Assembly: GCF_000797445.1 (NCBI RefSeq)
Contig: NZ_JSWF01000032.1
Span: 1-64,000 of the forward strand
DNA: 64,000 bases
Source of the DNA: Lacinutrix jangbogonensis
Lineage (GTDB): Bacteria > Bacteroidota > Bacteroidia > Flavobacteriales > Flavobacteriaceae
Reading direction: 5' to 3'
Part shown: positions 34,368-43,980 of the stretch, piece after piece
How the letters are laid out: each line of letters opens with the position of its first letter
Position numbering within the stretch: position 1 is the stretch's first letter
Made by a program: the position numbers and the translations under genes
Notes under the pieces: model-generated
Told to the model about the DNA's origin: nothing
Databases searched by the model: none
What the model saw: the letters and a program-made list of their open reading frames with translations, nothing else

Positions 34368-34907
34368 TTAAGATTTTAAAGTATTTAATTTCGAAAATAA
34401 ATCCCAGACCACTACACCACAACTCACAGAAATATTAAGAGAATGTTTAGTGCCAAATTGAGGGATTTCAATAACAGCATCACTTTTCGAAACCACATCT
34501 TGAGCAACACCTTTTACTTCGTTTCCAAAAACCAAAGCATATTTTGTGTTGTTTTCAAGAGTAAAGTCGTTTAAGAGTGTTGCGCTTTCGGCTTGTTCTA
34601 TTGATATGACTTTTACACTTTCAACTTTTAACTTTTCAACCACTTCAAGTGTGTTTTTAGCATATTCCCAATCAACAGTATCAGTGCTGCCTAATGCTGT
34701 TTTGTGTATGTCTTTATGTGGTGGTTTTGCGGTAATGCCACAGAGATAAATTTTTTCAATTAAAAAGGCATCACTAGTTCTAAACACAGAGCCAATATTG
34801 TTTAAACTTCTTATATTATCTAGAATAATAATAATAGGCGTTTTGTTGGCTTTTTTAAAACCATCAACATTTAATCTTTCGAGTTCACTATTTTTTAGTT
34901 TACGCAT
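34368..34907 (-). CDS. TrmH/SpoU-family RNA methyltransferase
   Basis: 179 residues, a single SPOUT domain without an N-terminal RNA-binding extension. Motifs: IIIILDNIRSLNNIGSVFRTSDAFLIEKIYLCG, ALVFGNEVKGV and IEIPQFGTKHSLNISVSCGVVVWDL, which together make the trefoil-knot SAM site. Substrate is probably a tRNA or rRNA 2'-O site; which one cannot be told. Confidence 0.9.
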   Translation of the reverse strand: MRKLKNSELERLNVDGFKKANKTPIIIILDNIRSLNNIGSVFRTSDAFLIEKIYLCGITAKPPHKDIHKTALGSTDTVDWEYAKNTLEVVEKLKVESVKVISIEQAESATLLNDFTLENNTKYALVFGNEVKGVAQDVVSKSDAVIEIPQFGTKHSLNISVSCGVVVWDLFSKLNTLKS

Positions 34908-35064
34908 ACAAAATACCTCGTCTTTGCAAGGAGTTTAAGGCGTGGCAATGTTTTAAATTGAACCGCTTATTGTTTTGTGAATAATTAAAAATAACTAAAG
35001 TGAAATTGACTTCAAAAAAATCAATATTTAGTTACATTGCAAACTTACTTAAAAACTAAATTCT

Positions 35065-37677
35065 TTGGCAGCAAAAACTAAAAAAGTAACACCATTAATG
35101 AAGCAATATAATGCTATAAAAGCAAAGTACCCTGATGCTTTGTTATTGTTTCGTGTTGGCGACTTTTATGAAACTTTTGGTAGCGATGCTATAAAAGCAG
35201 CAGGGATTTTGGGTATTACTTTAACAAAAAGAGGAGCAGGAAGCGCAAGTGAAATAGAACTTGCTGGTTTTCCACACCATTCTATAAACACGTATTTGCC
35301 TAAGTTAGTAAAAGCGGGAGAGCGTGTTGCAATTTGCGATCAATTAGAAGATCCAAAACAAACCAAGAACATCGTAAAACGAGGTGTAACAGAGTTGGTT
35401 ACTCCTGGAGTTGCATTTAATGATGAAGTACTGCAGTCTAAAACCAATAATTTTTTATGTTCTGTGTATTTCGGAAAAATAACTATTGGAATTTCATTTT
35501 TAGATATTTCGACAGGTGAGTTTCTAACAAGTCAAGGGAATCAAGAATATATAGACAAGTTACTCCAAAACTTTAATCCAAGTGAAGTGCTTGTGTCTAA
35601 ACAAAAACGCTTGCATTTTAACGATTGTTTTGGTAGTGATTTTCACACCTTTAATTTAGAAGATTGGGTATATCAAACAGATTATGCAAACGAAACCTTA
35701 CTAAAGCATTTTAATACAAAATCGTTAAAAGGCTTTGGGGTAGAGGATTTAAACGAAGGTATTATTGCTTCGGGTTCTATTCTTCATTATTTAGCCGAAA
35801 CACAACATAATAAATTACAGCATATTACTTCAGTCTCTAGAATAGCTGAAGATGAATATGTTTGGATGGACCGCTTCACTATTAGAAATTTGGAGCTTTA
35901 CAATTCAACCAATAATAATGCAGTAACCTTGCTGAATGTTATAGATAAAACGAGTTCTGCAATGGGAGGACGTTTATTAAAACGTTGGTTAGCGTTACCA
36001 TTAAAGAATGTTGAAAAAATAAAACAACGTCACGAAGTGGTGTCTTTTTTTAAGAACAATAAAAATGTGCATCATAAAATTCAAGATCACATAAAAAGTA
36101 TTGGTGATATTGAACGATTAATTTCTAAAGTAGCAACTGGAAAGGTTAGTCCTAGAGAAGTTATTCAGCTTAAAAACTCTTTAGGGGCCATAGTTCCAAT
36201 TAAGTCTTTGTCATCAAGTAGTGATAATGAATCTTTAAAAATTATTGGAGATACTTTGCAAAGTTGCGATGTCCTTCGAGATAAAATTAAGCATACATTA
36301 AGCGAAGAAGCTCCAGTAAATGTTTTAAAAGGAAATACTATTACTGAAGGTTTTTCGACAGAGTTAGATGAACTTAGAGGATTATCAACTTCAGGTAAGA
36401 ATTACCTGGACCAAATGCTTAAAAGGGAAAGTGAGCGAACGGGTATTACCTCTCTCAAAATCGCATCAAATAACGTTTTTGGTTATTATATAGAAGTGCG
36501 AAATACGCATAAAGACAAAGTGCCAGAAGAATGGATTAGAAAACAAACTTTGGTTAATGCAGAGCGCTATATTACAGAGGAGTTAAAAGAATACGAAGGA
36601 AAAATTTTAGGAGCTGAAGAACGTATTCTTGCTATCGAACAGCAATTGTTTTCAGAACTAGTGACTTGGTTGCATCAATATATCAAGCCTGTGCAGCAAA
36701 ATGCACATTTGATTGGTCAATTAGACTGTTTGTGTGGTTTTGCGCAATTGGCAAAAGATAATAAATATGTATATCCTACAATTGACGATTCTCACGATTT
36801 AGAAATTAAAGATGGTCGACATCCAGTAATAGAAAGGCAATTACCAATTGGTGAAGCATATATTGCCAACGATTTGTTCTTAGATAGAACAGCGCAACAA
36901 ATAATAATGATTACTGGCCCAAATATGTCGGGTAAATCTGCAATATTGCGACAAACAGCGCTTATCGTTTTGTTAGCCCAAATAGGAAGTTTTGTGCCAG
37001 CAAAAAGTGCACGAATTGGTTTAGTGGATAAAATTTTTACTAGAGTAGGAGCAAGTGATAATATTTCCATGGGAGAATCTACTTTCATGGTAGAAATGAA
37101 TGAAACCGCCTCTATTCTTAATAATATGTCTGAGAGAAGTTTAGTGCTCTTAGATGAAATTGGAAGAGGGACAAGCACATACGATGGTATTTCTATTGCT
37201 TGGGCAATTAGTGAATATTTACATGAGCATCCAGCAAAAGCCAAAACCTTATTTGCAACACATTATCATGAGCTTAATGAAATGACAGAAACATTTAGTC
37301 GTATAAAAAACTTTAATGTTTCAGTAAAAGAGTTAAAAGACAATGTTCTTTTCTTAAGAAAATTAGTCGAAGGTGGTAGCGAGCACAGTTTTGGAATTCA
37401 TGTTGCAAAATTAGCAGGAATGCCACAACAAGTATTGCATCGTGCTAATAATATTTTAAAGAAATTAGAAAAATCACATTCAAGCGAAGAACTTACAGAA
37501 AAGGTGAAATCGATAAAAGACGATATGCAATTAAGTTTCTTTAATTTAGACGATCCAATACTAATTCAAATAAAAGAAGAGATATTATTAACTGATATTG
37601 ATACACTTACACCAGTCGAAGCGCTAATGAAATTAAATGAAATTAAGCGCATGTTGGTGAAGACACAAAAGGCATGA
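35065..37677 (+). CDS. mutS: DNA mismatch repair protein MutS
   Basis: 870 residues. Mismatch-recognition motif GDFYETFG near 33-40 (the Phe-X-Glu that inserts at the mismatch), connector and lever domains, and ATPase with Walker A GPNMSGKS (618-625), [14 protein letters not shown] (Walker B) and FATHYHEL. The start is a TTG at 35065: it gives the conserved [18 protein letters not shown] opening; the first in-frame ATG (35098) would cut it to MKQYN. No mutL nearby, as usual in Bacteroidota. Confidence 0.96.
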   Translation: MAAKTKKVTPLMKQYNAIKAKYPDALLLFRVGDFYETFGSDAIKAAGILGITLTKRGAGSASEIELAGFPHHSINTYLPKLVKAGERVAICDQLEDPKQTKNIVKRGVTELVTPGVAFNDEVLQSKTNNFLCSVYFGKITIGISFLDISTGEFLTSQGNQEYIDKLLQNFNPSEVLVSKQKRLHFNDCFGSDFHTFNLEDWVYQTDYANETLLKHFNTKSLKGFGVEDLNEGIIASGSILHYLAETQHNKLQHITSVSRIAEDEYVWMDRFTIRNLELYNSTNNNAVTLLNVIDKTSSAMGGRLLKRWLALPLKNVEKIKQRHEVVSFFKNNKNVHHKIQDHIKSIGDIERLISKVATGKVSPREVIQLKNSLGAIVPIKSLSSSSDNESLKIIGDTLQSCDVLRDKIKHTLSEEAPVNVLKGNTITEGFSTELDELRGLSTSGKNYLDQMLKRESERTGITSLKIASNNVFGYYIEVRNTHKDKVPEEWIRKQTLVNAERYITEELKEYEGKILGAEERILAIEQQLFSELVTWLHQYIKPVQQNAHLIGQLDCLCGFAQLAKDNKYVYPTIDDSHDLEIKDGRHPVIERQLPIGEAYIANDLFLDRTAQQIIMITGPNMSGKSAILRQTALIVLLAQIGSFVPAKSARIGLVDKIFTRVGASDNISMGESTFMVEMNETASILNNMSERSLVLLDEIGRGTSTYDGISIAWAISEYLHEHPAKAKTLFATHYHELNEMTETFSRIKNFNVSVKELKDNVLFLRKLVEGGSEHSFGIHVAKLAGMPQQVLHRANNILKKLEKSHSSEELTEKVKSIKDDMQLSFFNLDDPILIQIKEEILLTDIDTLTPVEALMKLNEIKRMLVKTQKA

Positions 37678-37707
37678 AAAATTATTTAATTATTTTTATA
37701 AAAATAC

Positions 37708-37737
37708 TTTGGTATTTGTAAAAAAGACTTAAATTTG
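37708..37737 (+). promoter_or_regulatory. Promoter of the tRNA pair
   Basis: TTTG at 37708-37711, 18 bases, TAAATTTG at 37730-37737: full consensus, with the first tRNA starting at 37777. It lies just behind mutS. Confidence 0.75.
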
Positions 37738-37776
37738 CAACCGCAATAGTAATATTGCTCGTTCATATAAAAGACT

Positions 37777-37848
37777 GCGAAAGTAGCTCAGGGGTAGAGC
37801 ATCACCTTGCCAAGGTGGGGGTCGCGGGTTCAAATCCCGTCTTTCGCT
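37777..37848 (+). tRNA. tRNA-Gly (GCC)
   Basis: 72 bases. Acceptor arms GCGAAAG / CTTTCGC with discriminator T. D arm AGCTC-AGGGGTA-GAGC. Anticodon stem-loop ACCTT-GCC-AAGGT, anticodon GCC. T arm CGGGTTCAAATCCCG. No encoded CCA. Confidence 0.97.
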
Positions 37849-37904
37849 CTGAGACATTTTATTTAAAATAAATTCCAACTTTGTGCTGTTAAAAGCCTTA
37901 GTAT

Positions 37905-37988
37905 GCTGAAGTGGTGGAATTGGTAGACACGTTGGACTTAAAATCCAATGTCCCTTGGGACGTACGGGTTCAAGTCCCGTCTTCAGTA
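37905..37988 (+). tRNA. tRNA-Leu (TAA)
   Basis: 84 bases with a long variable arm (TGTCCCTTGGGACG) as expected for a class II tRNA. Acceptor GCTGAAG / CTTCAGT with a G-T first pair and discriminator A. Anticodon loop CTTAAAA gives TAA. T arm CGGGTTCAAGTCCCG. No encoded CCA. The first acceptor pair G-T is slightly unusual. Confidence 0.95.
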
Positions 37989-37994
37989 CAGATG

Positions 37995-38025
37995 AAAAGC
38001 CGAAACGTAAGTTTCGGCTTTTTTG
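37995..38025 (+). terminator. Terminator of the tRNA pair
   Basis: AAAAGCCGAAAC / GTTTCGGCTTTT with a four-base loop and a T run, seven bases after the tRNA-Leu end. Confidence 0.92.
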
Positions 38026-38181
38026 TTTTTTAAAAATCAAGTAATACTTGCATTCAAAGAGCTGTTTTTAAAACCAAATGCTCCACCTTTTAATCAGTTT
38101 CAATTGAATATGTTGATATGTAACTCGAAGAAGTCAACTCCTTTACAGCTGCGTAACAAGTAACTTAAAAATATAACGCAT

Positions 38182-38214
38182 AAAAAAATCGCCTAAATTA
38201 ATTTAGACGATTTT
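38182..38214 (-). terminator. Terminator of the alanine-rich lipoprotein gene
   Basis: On the minus strand AAAATCGTCTAAAT / ATTTAGGCGATTTT with one wobble, ending in a T run, about 28 bases beyond the stop at 38242. The rest of the gap 38026-38181 shows no gene. Confidence 0.8.
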
Positions 38215-38241
38215 AGTAAATTAAATATTTTTAGATAAAAT

Positions 38242-38697
38242 TTATAATTTACCTGCTCCTTTTTTAAGTGTATTAGCTGCGTCTTTAACACCACCCTTAG
38301 TAGCGTCAACTCCTTTTTCAGTACCTTCTTTCACTTTGTTTACGGCATCTTTAGCTCCATCTTTTAGGGCATTAGCTCCGTCTTTAATAGCGTCTCCAGC
38401 AGCATCAACAGCATTCTCAACAGCATCACTTGTTGCTTCTACAGCGTCTCCAGTGGCATCAACTGCATTTCCAGCAGCATCAACAGCATTCTCAACAGCA
38501 TCACTTGTTGCTTCTACAGCGTCTCCAACAGCTTCACTAGTGTTTTCAACTGCATCACCTGCAGTCTCAACGACATTGTCAACAGCATCAGTAGCATTCT
38601 CTAACGCATCTCCAGTTTTTTCGGCTTCTTCTCTACATGACGTAAACGTAACGCTTAGTGCTAATAATAAGACAGCGCTTAATAATAATTTTTTCAT
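38242..38697 (-). CDS. Alanine-rich repetitive amphipathic lipoprotein
   Basis: 151 residues. Lipoprotein signal MKKLLLSAVLLLALSVTFTSC (lipobox Cys), then almost wholly repeats of the form D-A-V-E-x-x-x-D-A (GDAVENTSEAVGDAVEATSD, ENAVDAAGNAVDATGDAVEA), ending in Lys-rich helix (KEGTEKGVDATKGGVKDAANTLK). The pattern predicts a long amphipathic helix like LEA-type stress proteins or coiled coils. A 58-base stretch occurs twice, 75 bases apart (38395-38452 and 38470-38527), so 25-residue units were duplicated recently. Role unknown; membrane-anchored stress protection is a guess. Confidence 0.85.
   Translation of the reverse strand: MKKLLLSAVLLLALSVTFTSCREEAEKTGDALENATDAVDNVVETAGDAVENTSEAVGDAVEATSDAVENAVDAAGNAVDATGDAVEATSDAVENAVDAAGDAIKDGANALKDGAKDAVNKVKEGTEKGVDATKGGVKDAANTLKKGAGKL
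38395..38527 (-). repeat. 75-base tandem repeat inside the alanine-rich gene
   Basis: Two identical 58-base stretches (38395-38452 and 38470-38527) offset by exactly 75 bases, that is 25 codons in frame. Copy number can be expected to vary between strains. Confidence 0.85.
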
Positions 38698-38810
38698 TTG
38701 TTTAGTGTTTAAATTAATTCAGATGGTAAAAATACTATTTTGTTAACTAATTTTAACACTTTAAAATAGAGTTTTTTAACATGTTATCGCTGATGTGCTA
38801 ATACTTCAGT

Positions 38811-40046
38811 TTAAATACACAAGAATCGTAATATTTGGTCTACTGCACCTTTGTTTTTGTTTATAAAATTAAAATTACTTAAACCGTATTCTGTCCTAAC
38901 AGTTTTGTTTGTAACGAATAAATTTAAATTTTTATTGAGTTGTTCTTGATTAGAAATAGAAAGTAAACCTTTATTTTTAATCATAGCTTTAGCTTCAGGA
39001 AATTTTTCGTGGTTTTTACCAATAATAATAGGAACACCAAAAACAGCAGCTTCTAATGTATTATGTAAACCTGTAGTTCCCATTGCTCCTCCAATATAAG
39101 CAATATCTGCATAGTTGTAAACTTTAGTTAATAAACCAATAGTGTCTAATATTAGAACTTGTTTAGCTTTAAGTGATTGCTTGTCCTTCTCGGAAAATAA
39201 AACGCAAGTTTTAGAAATACTACGTTTTAAATTTTCAATTTGAGTTGTTTTAATATTATGAGGAGCGATAATAAACTTGGTAGAATTATTAGCTTTTTCG
39301 TTAATATATTTTACAATTAGTTTTTCGTCTTCAGGCCAAGAACTTCCAATTACTATACACAAGCTATCTCCTTTAAATTCTGAAACAAAATCTAAAGTGT
39401 TGTCTTGTAGTAATTGGTTTGATACTCTGTCAAACCTAGTGTCACCGGAAACTGTAACATTATTATATTCTATTTCTTCTAGAAGTATTTTTGATGCTTC
39501 ATTTTGAGTAAAAATATGTTCAAAAGCAAATAAAGCAGATTTTGTTTCTTTACCATACCATTTGAAAAAAGATTGGTTTTTCCTAAATACAGCTGAAATT
39601 AAAATGGCTTTCAACTGCCTTTTTTTTAATTCATTTAAAATATTAGGCCATATTTCATACTTTACGAAAACAGTTAGTTCAGGACGTACTAGATCTAAAA
39701 AACGTTTAGCATTTACTTTAGTGTCAAGAGGAAGGTATATTACTACATCTGCAAAAGGCGCATTTTTTCTTATCTGGTAACCAGAAGGAGAAAAAAAGGA
39801 AAGAATTATTTTATGTTTTGGATACTTTTTCCGTAGTGCTGTAAAAACCGGTAAACCTTGCTCGTATTCACCTAATGAAGCACAATGAAACCATAACGTT
39901 TTATCGTTTGCTGCTATACTTGTTTGTAGTGTCTTAAATGTTTCAGTACGCCCTTTAACTCCAAGTTTTATTTTAGCGTTAAAAAGCGCAACAATTTTTA
40001 GTATAAAACTGGCAATATAAATTCCAAATAAGTACAAAAAGTTCAT
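38811..40046 (-). CDS. waaA: 3-deoxy-D-manno-octulosonic acid transferase
   Basis: 411 residues with an N-terminal membrane anchor (FLYLFGIYIASFILKIVALF). GT-B glycosyltransferase that puts Kdo on lipid A at the inner membrane. Family blocks: WFHCASLGEYEQGLPV, VIYLPLDTKVNAKRFLDLVRPELTVFVKYEIWPN, VIGSSWPEDEKLI, AYIGGAMGTTGLHNTLEAAVFGVPIIIGKNHEKFPEA. Divergent from the DegT gene. Confidence 0.95.
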   Translation of the reverse strand: MNFLYLFGIYIASFILKIVALFNAKIKLGVKGRTETFKTLQTSIAANDKTLWFHCASLGEYEQGLPVFTALRKKYPKHKIILSFFSPSGYQIRKNAPFADVVIYLPLDTKVNAKRFLDLVRPELTVFVKYEIWPNILNELKKRQLKAILISAVFRKNQSFFKWYGKETKSALFAFEHIFTQNEASKILLEEIEYNNVTVSGDTRFDRVSNQLLQDNTLDFVSEFKGDSLCIVIGSSWPEDEKLIVKYINEKANNSTKFIIAPHNIKTTQIENLKRSISKTCVLFSEKDKQSLKAKQVLILDTIGLLTKVYNYADIAYIGGAMGTTGLHNTLEAAVFGVPIIIGKNHEKFPEAKAMIKNKGLLSISNQEQLNKNLNLFVTNKTVRTEYGLSNFNFINKNKGAVDQILRFLCI

Positions 40047-40116
40047 TTTTAAAAATGCTTTGCGCTAAAATACATAATTCATTGTTTAGCATTTACGAAT
40101 TTTGTAATTTCGTTAT

Positions 40117-41274
40117 ATGAAAAAAATACAAATGGTTGACTTAAAAGGTCAATATGCAGAAATAAAGGAAGTTGTAAATAATGCTATCCAAGAAGTGATA
40201 GATACTGCTAGCTTTATAAATGGGCCACAAGTAAAAGCATTTCAAAAAAACTTAGAAACCTATTTAGATGTAAAGCATGTAATACCTTGTGCAAACGGGA
40301 CGGATGCTTTGCAAATAGCTATGATGGGTTTGGGTTTAAAACCTGGTGATGAGGTTATTACTGCCGATTTTACTTTCGCTGCAACTGTAGAAGTCATTGC
40401 GCTTCTAAACTTAACACCAGTTTTAGTAGATGTAAATCCAGACGATTTTAATATAAATATAGAAGCTGTAAAAAAAGCAATTACGCCAAAAACAAAAGCC
40501 ATTGTTCCTGTACATTTATTTGGGCAATGTGCTAATATGGAGGCGTTAATGGCTTTAGCAAAAGAGCATGATTTATATGTGATAGAAGATAATGCGCAAG
40601 GAATTGGTGCGAAACATACAAATAGTAAGGGTGAAAAAGCCATGTCAGGAACTATAGGCCATGTAGCCTCAACTTCTTTTTTTCCATCTAAAAATTTAGG
40701 CTGTTATGGAGATGGAGGCGCAATTTTTACTAACGATGATGATTTAGCACATATAATAAGAGGTATTGTAAACCATGGCATGTATAAGCGTTATCATCAT
40801 GATGTGGTTGGTGTAAACTCTCGTTTAGATTCTATTCAGGCAGCAGTTTTAAATGCAAAATTACCACATTTAGACACCTATAACATTGCGCGTAGAAATG
40901 CAGCAAGAGCTTATAATAAGGCGTTTGCAAACCATCCAAAGATTACGACGCCAAAAACGGTTAATGGATGCGAAAGTATTTGCGATACATGCGATTGCCA
41001 CGTATTTCATCAATATACTTTAAAAATACAAAATGCGGATAGAGATGCATTGGTTCAACACTTAAACGATAATAATATTCCTTGTGGTGTATACTATCCA
41101 ATTCCGTTGCATAATCAAAAAGCATATTTAGATTCGCGGTATAATGAAGCCGATTTCACAGTAACAAACCAACTAGTAAAAGAAGTTATTTCGTTACCAA
41201 TGCACACGGAATTAGACAAAGAGCAAATTGATTTTATTACAAAAACCGTAATAGATTTTATAGATAATAATTAA
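40117..41274 (+). CDS. DegT/DnrJ/EryC1/StrS sugar aminotransferase
   Basis: 385 residues, PLP enzyme of the sugar-aminotransferase family. Typical blocks: VDLKGQYAEIKEVVNNAIQEV, CANGTDALQIAMMGLGLKPGDEVITADFTFAATVEVI, then Asp in VIEDNAQGIGA and the PLP lysine Lys192 in SFFPSKNLGCYGDGGA. A Cys-rich segment CESICDTCDCHVFHQYTL (about 288-305) is not seen in all relatives. It amino-transfers a nucleotide 4-keto- or 3-ketosugar for surface polysaccharide; the sugar is unknown. Kdo transferase and GalE flank it. Confidence 0.92.
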   Translation: MKKIQMVDLKGQYAEIKEVVNNAIQEVIDTASFINGPQVKAFQKNLETYLDVKHVIPCANGTDALQIAMMGLGLKPGDEVITADFTFAATVEVIALLNLTPVLVDVNPDDFNINIEAVKKAITPKTKAIVPVHLFGQCANMEALMALAKEHDLYVIEDNAQGIGAKHTNSKGEKAMSGTIGHVASTSFFPSKNLGCYGDGGAIFTNDDDLAHIIRGIVNHGMYKRYHHDVVGVNSRLDSIQAAVLNAKLPHLDTYNIARRNAARAYNKAFANHPKITTPKTVNGCESICDTCDCHVFHQYTLKIQNADRDALVQHLNDNNIPCGVYYPIPLHNQKAYLDSRYNEADFTVTNQLVKEVISLPMHTELDKEQIDFITKTVIDFIDNN

Positions 41275-41287
41275 ATTTTTGGCGAGT

Positions 41288-41354
41288 CTTTTGGCTTTTA
41301 ATGGCCAAAAGTTAGGCTGTTCACTATATCTTTTTTGCAGTAAAAGCAAAAAAG
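41288..41354. repeat. Twin hairpins in the DegT-galE gap
   Basis: Hairpin 1: CTTTTGGC (41288-41295) / GCCAAAAG (41304-41311). Hairpin 2: CTTTTTTGC (41330-41338) / GCAAAAAAG (41346-41354), followed by GATGCCGTTTCCACCC. The second half resembles a dispersed flavobacterial repeat. Hairpin 1 may end the DegT mRNA. Confidence 0.5.
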
Positions 41355-41419
41355 GATGCCGTTTCCACCCTTCTCGTAAGATTAGAAGCAATATTAAAAT
41401 TAAAGTTTAAATTATAAAA

Positions 41420-42445
41420 ATGTCAAAGATATTAGTAACTGGAGGATTAGGATATATTGGTTCGCATACAGTTGTAGCACTCCAAGAAGCCGGGTTTAAA
41501 GTAATAATTGTAGATAATTTATCTAACTCCTCTGTAAAAGTGTTAGAAGGTATAGTTGCTATTACTGGGGAAACACCAGCGTTCGAAAATTTCGATTTAA
41601 GAGATAAGCAAAACACTACTGCCTTTTTTAAAAGGCATAAAGATATTACGGGTGTTATTCATTTTGCAGCAAGTAAAGCAGTAGGCGAGAGTGTAGAGAA
41701 CCCTTTATTGTATTACGAGAATAATATAAATACCTTAATTTATTTACTTCAAGAACTAAGTAAAAAAGAAAGTTCAAATATTATTTTCAGTTCGTCTTGT
41801 ACTGTATACGGTCAAGCAGATGTAATGCCAATAACAGAAGAAGCTCCAATAAAACTAGCAGAATCTCCTTACGGAAACACTAAGCAAATAGGAGAGGCTA
41901 TACTAAAAGATACTTGTAAAGCAAATCAAAATTTTAATGCTATTGCTTTGCGTTATTTTAATCCTATAGGTGCACATAGATCTGCAAAAATAGGAGAGTT
42001 GCCAATTGGAGTGCCTCAAAATTTAGTGCCTTACATTACGCAAACTGGAGCAGGAGAACGTGAACAATTATCTGTGTTTGGAGATAATTATCCAACAACA
42101 GATGGAACCTGTGTTCGCGACTATATTCATGTTGTAGATATAGCAAATGCGCATGTAATAGCGCTTCAGCGATTATTAAATAAAAAGCATAAAAGTAATT
42201 TTGAAGTCTTTAATTTGGGAACAGGAACAGGAAGTACTGTTTTAGAAGTTATTAAGTCTTTTGAGCGTGTTTCTAATCAAAATTTAAATTACAAAATTGT
42301 GGATAGACGAGAAGGAGACGTTATCTCTGCTTTTGCAGATACTAAAAAAGCAAATACAGTTTTAGGCTGGAAAGCAAAATCGTCTCTAGATGACGCCATG
42401 CAATCTGCATGGAAGTGGCAACAAACAATAAAATCTAAACTCTAA
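41420..42445 (+). CDS. galE: UDP-glucose 4-epimerase
   Basis: 341 residues, Rossmann SDR. NAD motif TGGLGYIGS (7-15), VDNLSNSS, FAASKAVGESV, catalytic Ser-Tyr-Lys with Tyr151 and Lys155 in SPYGNTK, and the C-terminal RRAGDVISA-like RREGDVISAFADT. Interconverts UDP-glucose and UDP-galactose for surface sugars. Convergent with lspA, 10 bases apart. Confidence 0.96.
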   Translation: MSKILVTGGLGYIGSHTVVALQEAGFKVIIVDNLSNSSVKVLEGIVAITGETPAFENFDLRDKQNTTAFFKRHKDITGVIHFAASKAVGESVENPLLYYENNINTLIYLLQELSKKESSNIIFSSSCTVYGQADVMPITEEAPIKLAESPYGNTKQIGEAILKDTCKANQNFNAIALRYFNPIGAHRSAKIGELPIGVPQNLVPYITQTGAGEREQLSVFGDNYPTTDGTCVRDYIHVVDIANAHVIALQRLLNKKHKSNFEVFNLGTGTGSTVLEVIKSFERVSNQNLNYKIVDRREGDVISAFADTKKANTVLGWKAKSSLDDAMQSAWKWQQTIKSKL

Positions 42446-42455
42446 AAACAGTTTT

Positions 42456-42941
42456 TTAAGCTTTTTTCTTTTTAAAATTTCCTAAAATAAGTAATCCCAT
42501 TCCTACCATTACAGACATATCTGCAATATTAAAAATACCTGTTCTAAACACACCGCCTAAATCTATGTGCCAGAAGTCTGTTACTTGCCCATAAAGTACG
42601 CGGTCATATAAATTAGCCATTCCACCACCAATAATACAGCAGAAACCAATAAGAGAGAATCTATCTAGAGTTTTGTCTCTAAAAACATGGAAGAGCACTA
42701 ATGTTAATACAACTATTGGTAAAACGTTAAGCAGTATTATTTTAAGAATAGGATTAAAATCACTTCCTAAACCTAAAAAAGCACCTTCATTCTCTACGTT
42801 GTGTAAGGTGAAATAATCACCAAAAATTTCAGTTCTACTATATGCCGCAACATTTGCTCTAACCCAAAACTTAGAGATTTGGTCTATTGCAATATTAAAA
42901 ATAATAAGTAAAACAATAAATAGTGTTCTGTTGTTTTTCAT
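42456..42941 (-). CDS. lspA: Lipoprotein signal peptidase
   Basis: 161 residues, four membrane helices. Catalytic aspartates in GGGMANLYDRVLYG and FNIADMSVMVG. Cuts the signal peptide of prolipoproteins before the modified cysteine. It sits behind copy C of the dispersed leader element. The small ORF in that element ends only four bases before the lspA start codon. Confidence 0.96.
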   Translation of the reverse strand: MKNNRTLFIVLLIIFNIAIDQISKFWVRANVAAYSRTEIFGDYFTLHNVENEGAFLGLGSDFNPILKIILLNVLPIVVLTLVLFHVFRDKTLDRFSLIGFCCIIGGGMANLYDRVLYGQVTDFWHIDLGGVFRTGIFNIADMSVMVGMGLLILGNFKKKKA

Positions 42942-43029
42942 GTGTTTATTTTATTGCTTTTAGGATCACATGCAGTTCGCTATAAATAATCCCTATAGGT
43001 AATACTGTTTTTAACATGTACGTTTTATA
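42942..43029 (-). repeat. Dispersed leader element, copy C
   Basis: Lies between the fabD stop codon and the lspA ATG. On the minus strand: AAAACGTACATGTTAAAAAC, then TAGCGAACTGCATGTGATCC and an A-rich tail into ACACATG. Aligns with copies A (4380) and B (34271). Confidence 0.65.
42946..43017 (-). CDS. Putative 23-residue leader peptide (copy C)
   Basis: ATG, 22 codons and TAA, the same length as the copy A ORF at 4386-4457. It begins MLKTVLP and ends HVILKAIK. The stop is four bases before the lspA start codon, so translational coupling is possible. Translation is unproven. Confidence 0.3.
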   Translation of the reverse strand: MLKTVLPIGIIYSELHVILKAIK

Positions 43030-43030
43030 A

Positions 43031-43924
43031 TTATGAGGCACTTTCGATTATTGCAGAAGCAGTTTGCGCTTCTCTATTTATTTTCTTTACTAAACCTTGT
43101 AATACTTTTCCTGGGCCAACTTCTGTGAAAAGAGTAGCACCATCTGTTATCATTTGCTCTACAGATTGTGTCCAACGTACAGGAGCTGTTAATTGCGAAA
43201 TTAAATTCGCTTTAATTTCTGCTTCATTTATAATAGCACTTGCAATTACGTTTTGATAGATAGGACAATTTGGTTTGCTAAAAGTAGTATTCTCTATTGC
43301 TGCAGCCAATTCTTCGCGAGCAGGCTCCATCATTGGAGAATGAAATGCGCCACCAACGGGCAATACTAAAGCGCGTCTTGCTCCAGCTTCTTTCATGTTC
43401 TCACAGGCTCTATTAATAGCTTCAATTTCTCCAGAAATAACTAATTGTCCAGGACAATTATAATTTGCAGCCACCACAATACCTTCGGTATCGTTACATA
43501 TTTTTTCAACGATGCTATCTTCTAAACCTAAAACAGCAGCCATCGTACTTGGTTGTATTTCACAGGCTTTTTGCATAGCTAAAGCACGTTGTGATACTAG
43601 GCGTAATCCATCTTCAAAAGTTAAAGCACCATTAGCTACAAGTGCAGAGAATTCGCCAAGAGAATGTCCTGCAACCATATCTGGTTTAAAACTTTCTCCT
43701 AAAGTTTTGGCTAGAATAACAGAATGTAAAAAGATAGCTGGTTGTGTTACTTTAGTTTCTTTTAAAGCTTCAGCTGTACCTTCAAACATAATGTCTGTTA
43801 TGTTGAATCCTAGGATGTCATTGGCATCTTCAAATAAGTGTTGTGCTTCTGGTGAGTTTTCGTATAAATCTAAGCCCATTCCTGAGAATTGAGCGCCTTG
43901 ACCTGGAAATATGTATGCTTTCAT
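43031..43924 (-). CDS. fabD: Malonyl CoA-acyl carrier protein transacylase
   Basis: 297 residues from the ATG at 43924, the conserved MKAYIFPGQGAQFSGMG opening; a start 17 codons earlier adds a hydrophobic tail without family support. Nucleophile Ser88 in GHSLGEFSAL, later His in GGAFHSPMM. It loads malonyl groups on ACP to start fatty acid elongation. Confidence 0.96.
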   Translation of the reverse strand: MKAYIFPGQGAQFSGMGLDLYENSPEAQHLFEDANDILGFNITDIMFEGTAEALKETKVTQPAIFLHSVILAKTLGESFKPDMVAGHSLGEFSALVANGALTFEDGLRLVSQRALAMQKACEIQPSTMAAVLGLEDSIVEKICNDTEGIVVAANYNCPGQLVISGEIEAINRACENMKEAGARRALVLPVGGAFHSPMMEPAREELAAAIENTTFSKPNCPIYQNVIASAIINEAEIKANLISQLTAPVRWTQSVEQMITDGATLFTEVGPGKVLQGLVKKINREAQTASAIIESAS

Positions 43925-43980
43925 TGGTTTAATTTTGAATGGCAAAAATAAGAATAAATTATTAATAAGATACAAGCTTC

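Noticed and set aside
37729-38040. Minus-strand ORF of 103 codons across the two tRNAs
   Set aside because: It is antisense to tRNA-Gly and tRNA-Leu, and its sequence is what the reverse complement of tRNA stems gives. Not a gene.
38395-38527. 58-base direct repeats as a possible CRISPR
   Set aside because: Only two copies, in frame within a coding region, with a spacer that is itself part of the repeat unit. No cas genes.
38336-38746. Long plus-strand ORF antisense to the alanine-rich lipoprotein
   Set aside because: The repetitive GCA/GCT codons of the lipoprotein leave the opposite strand free of stops. Ser/Ala-only sequence without start context.
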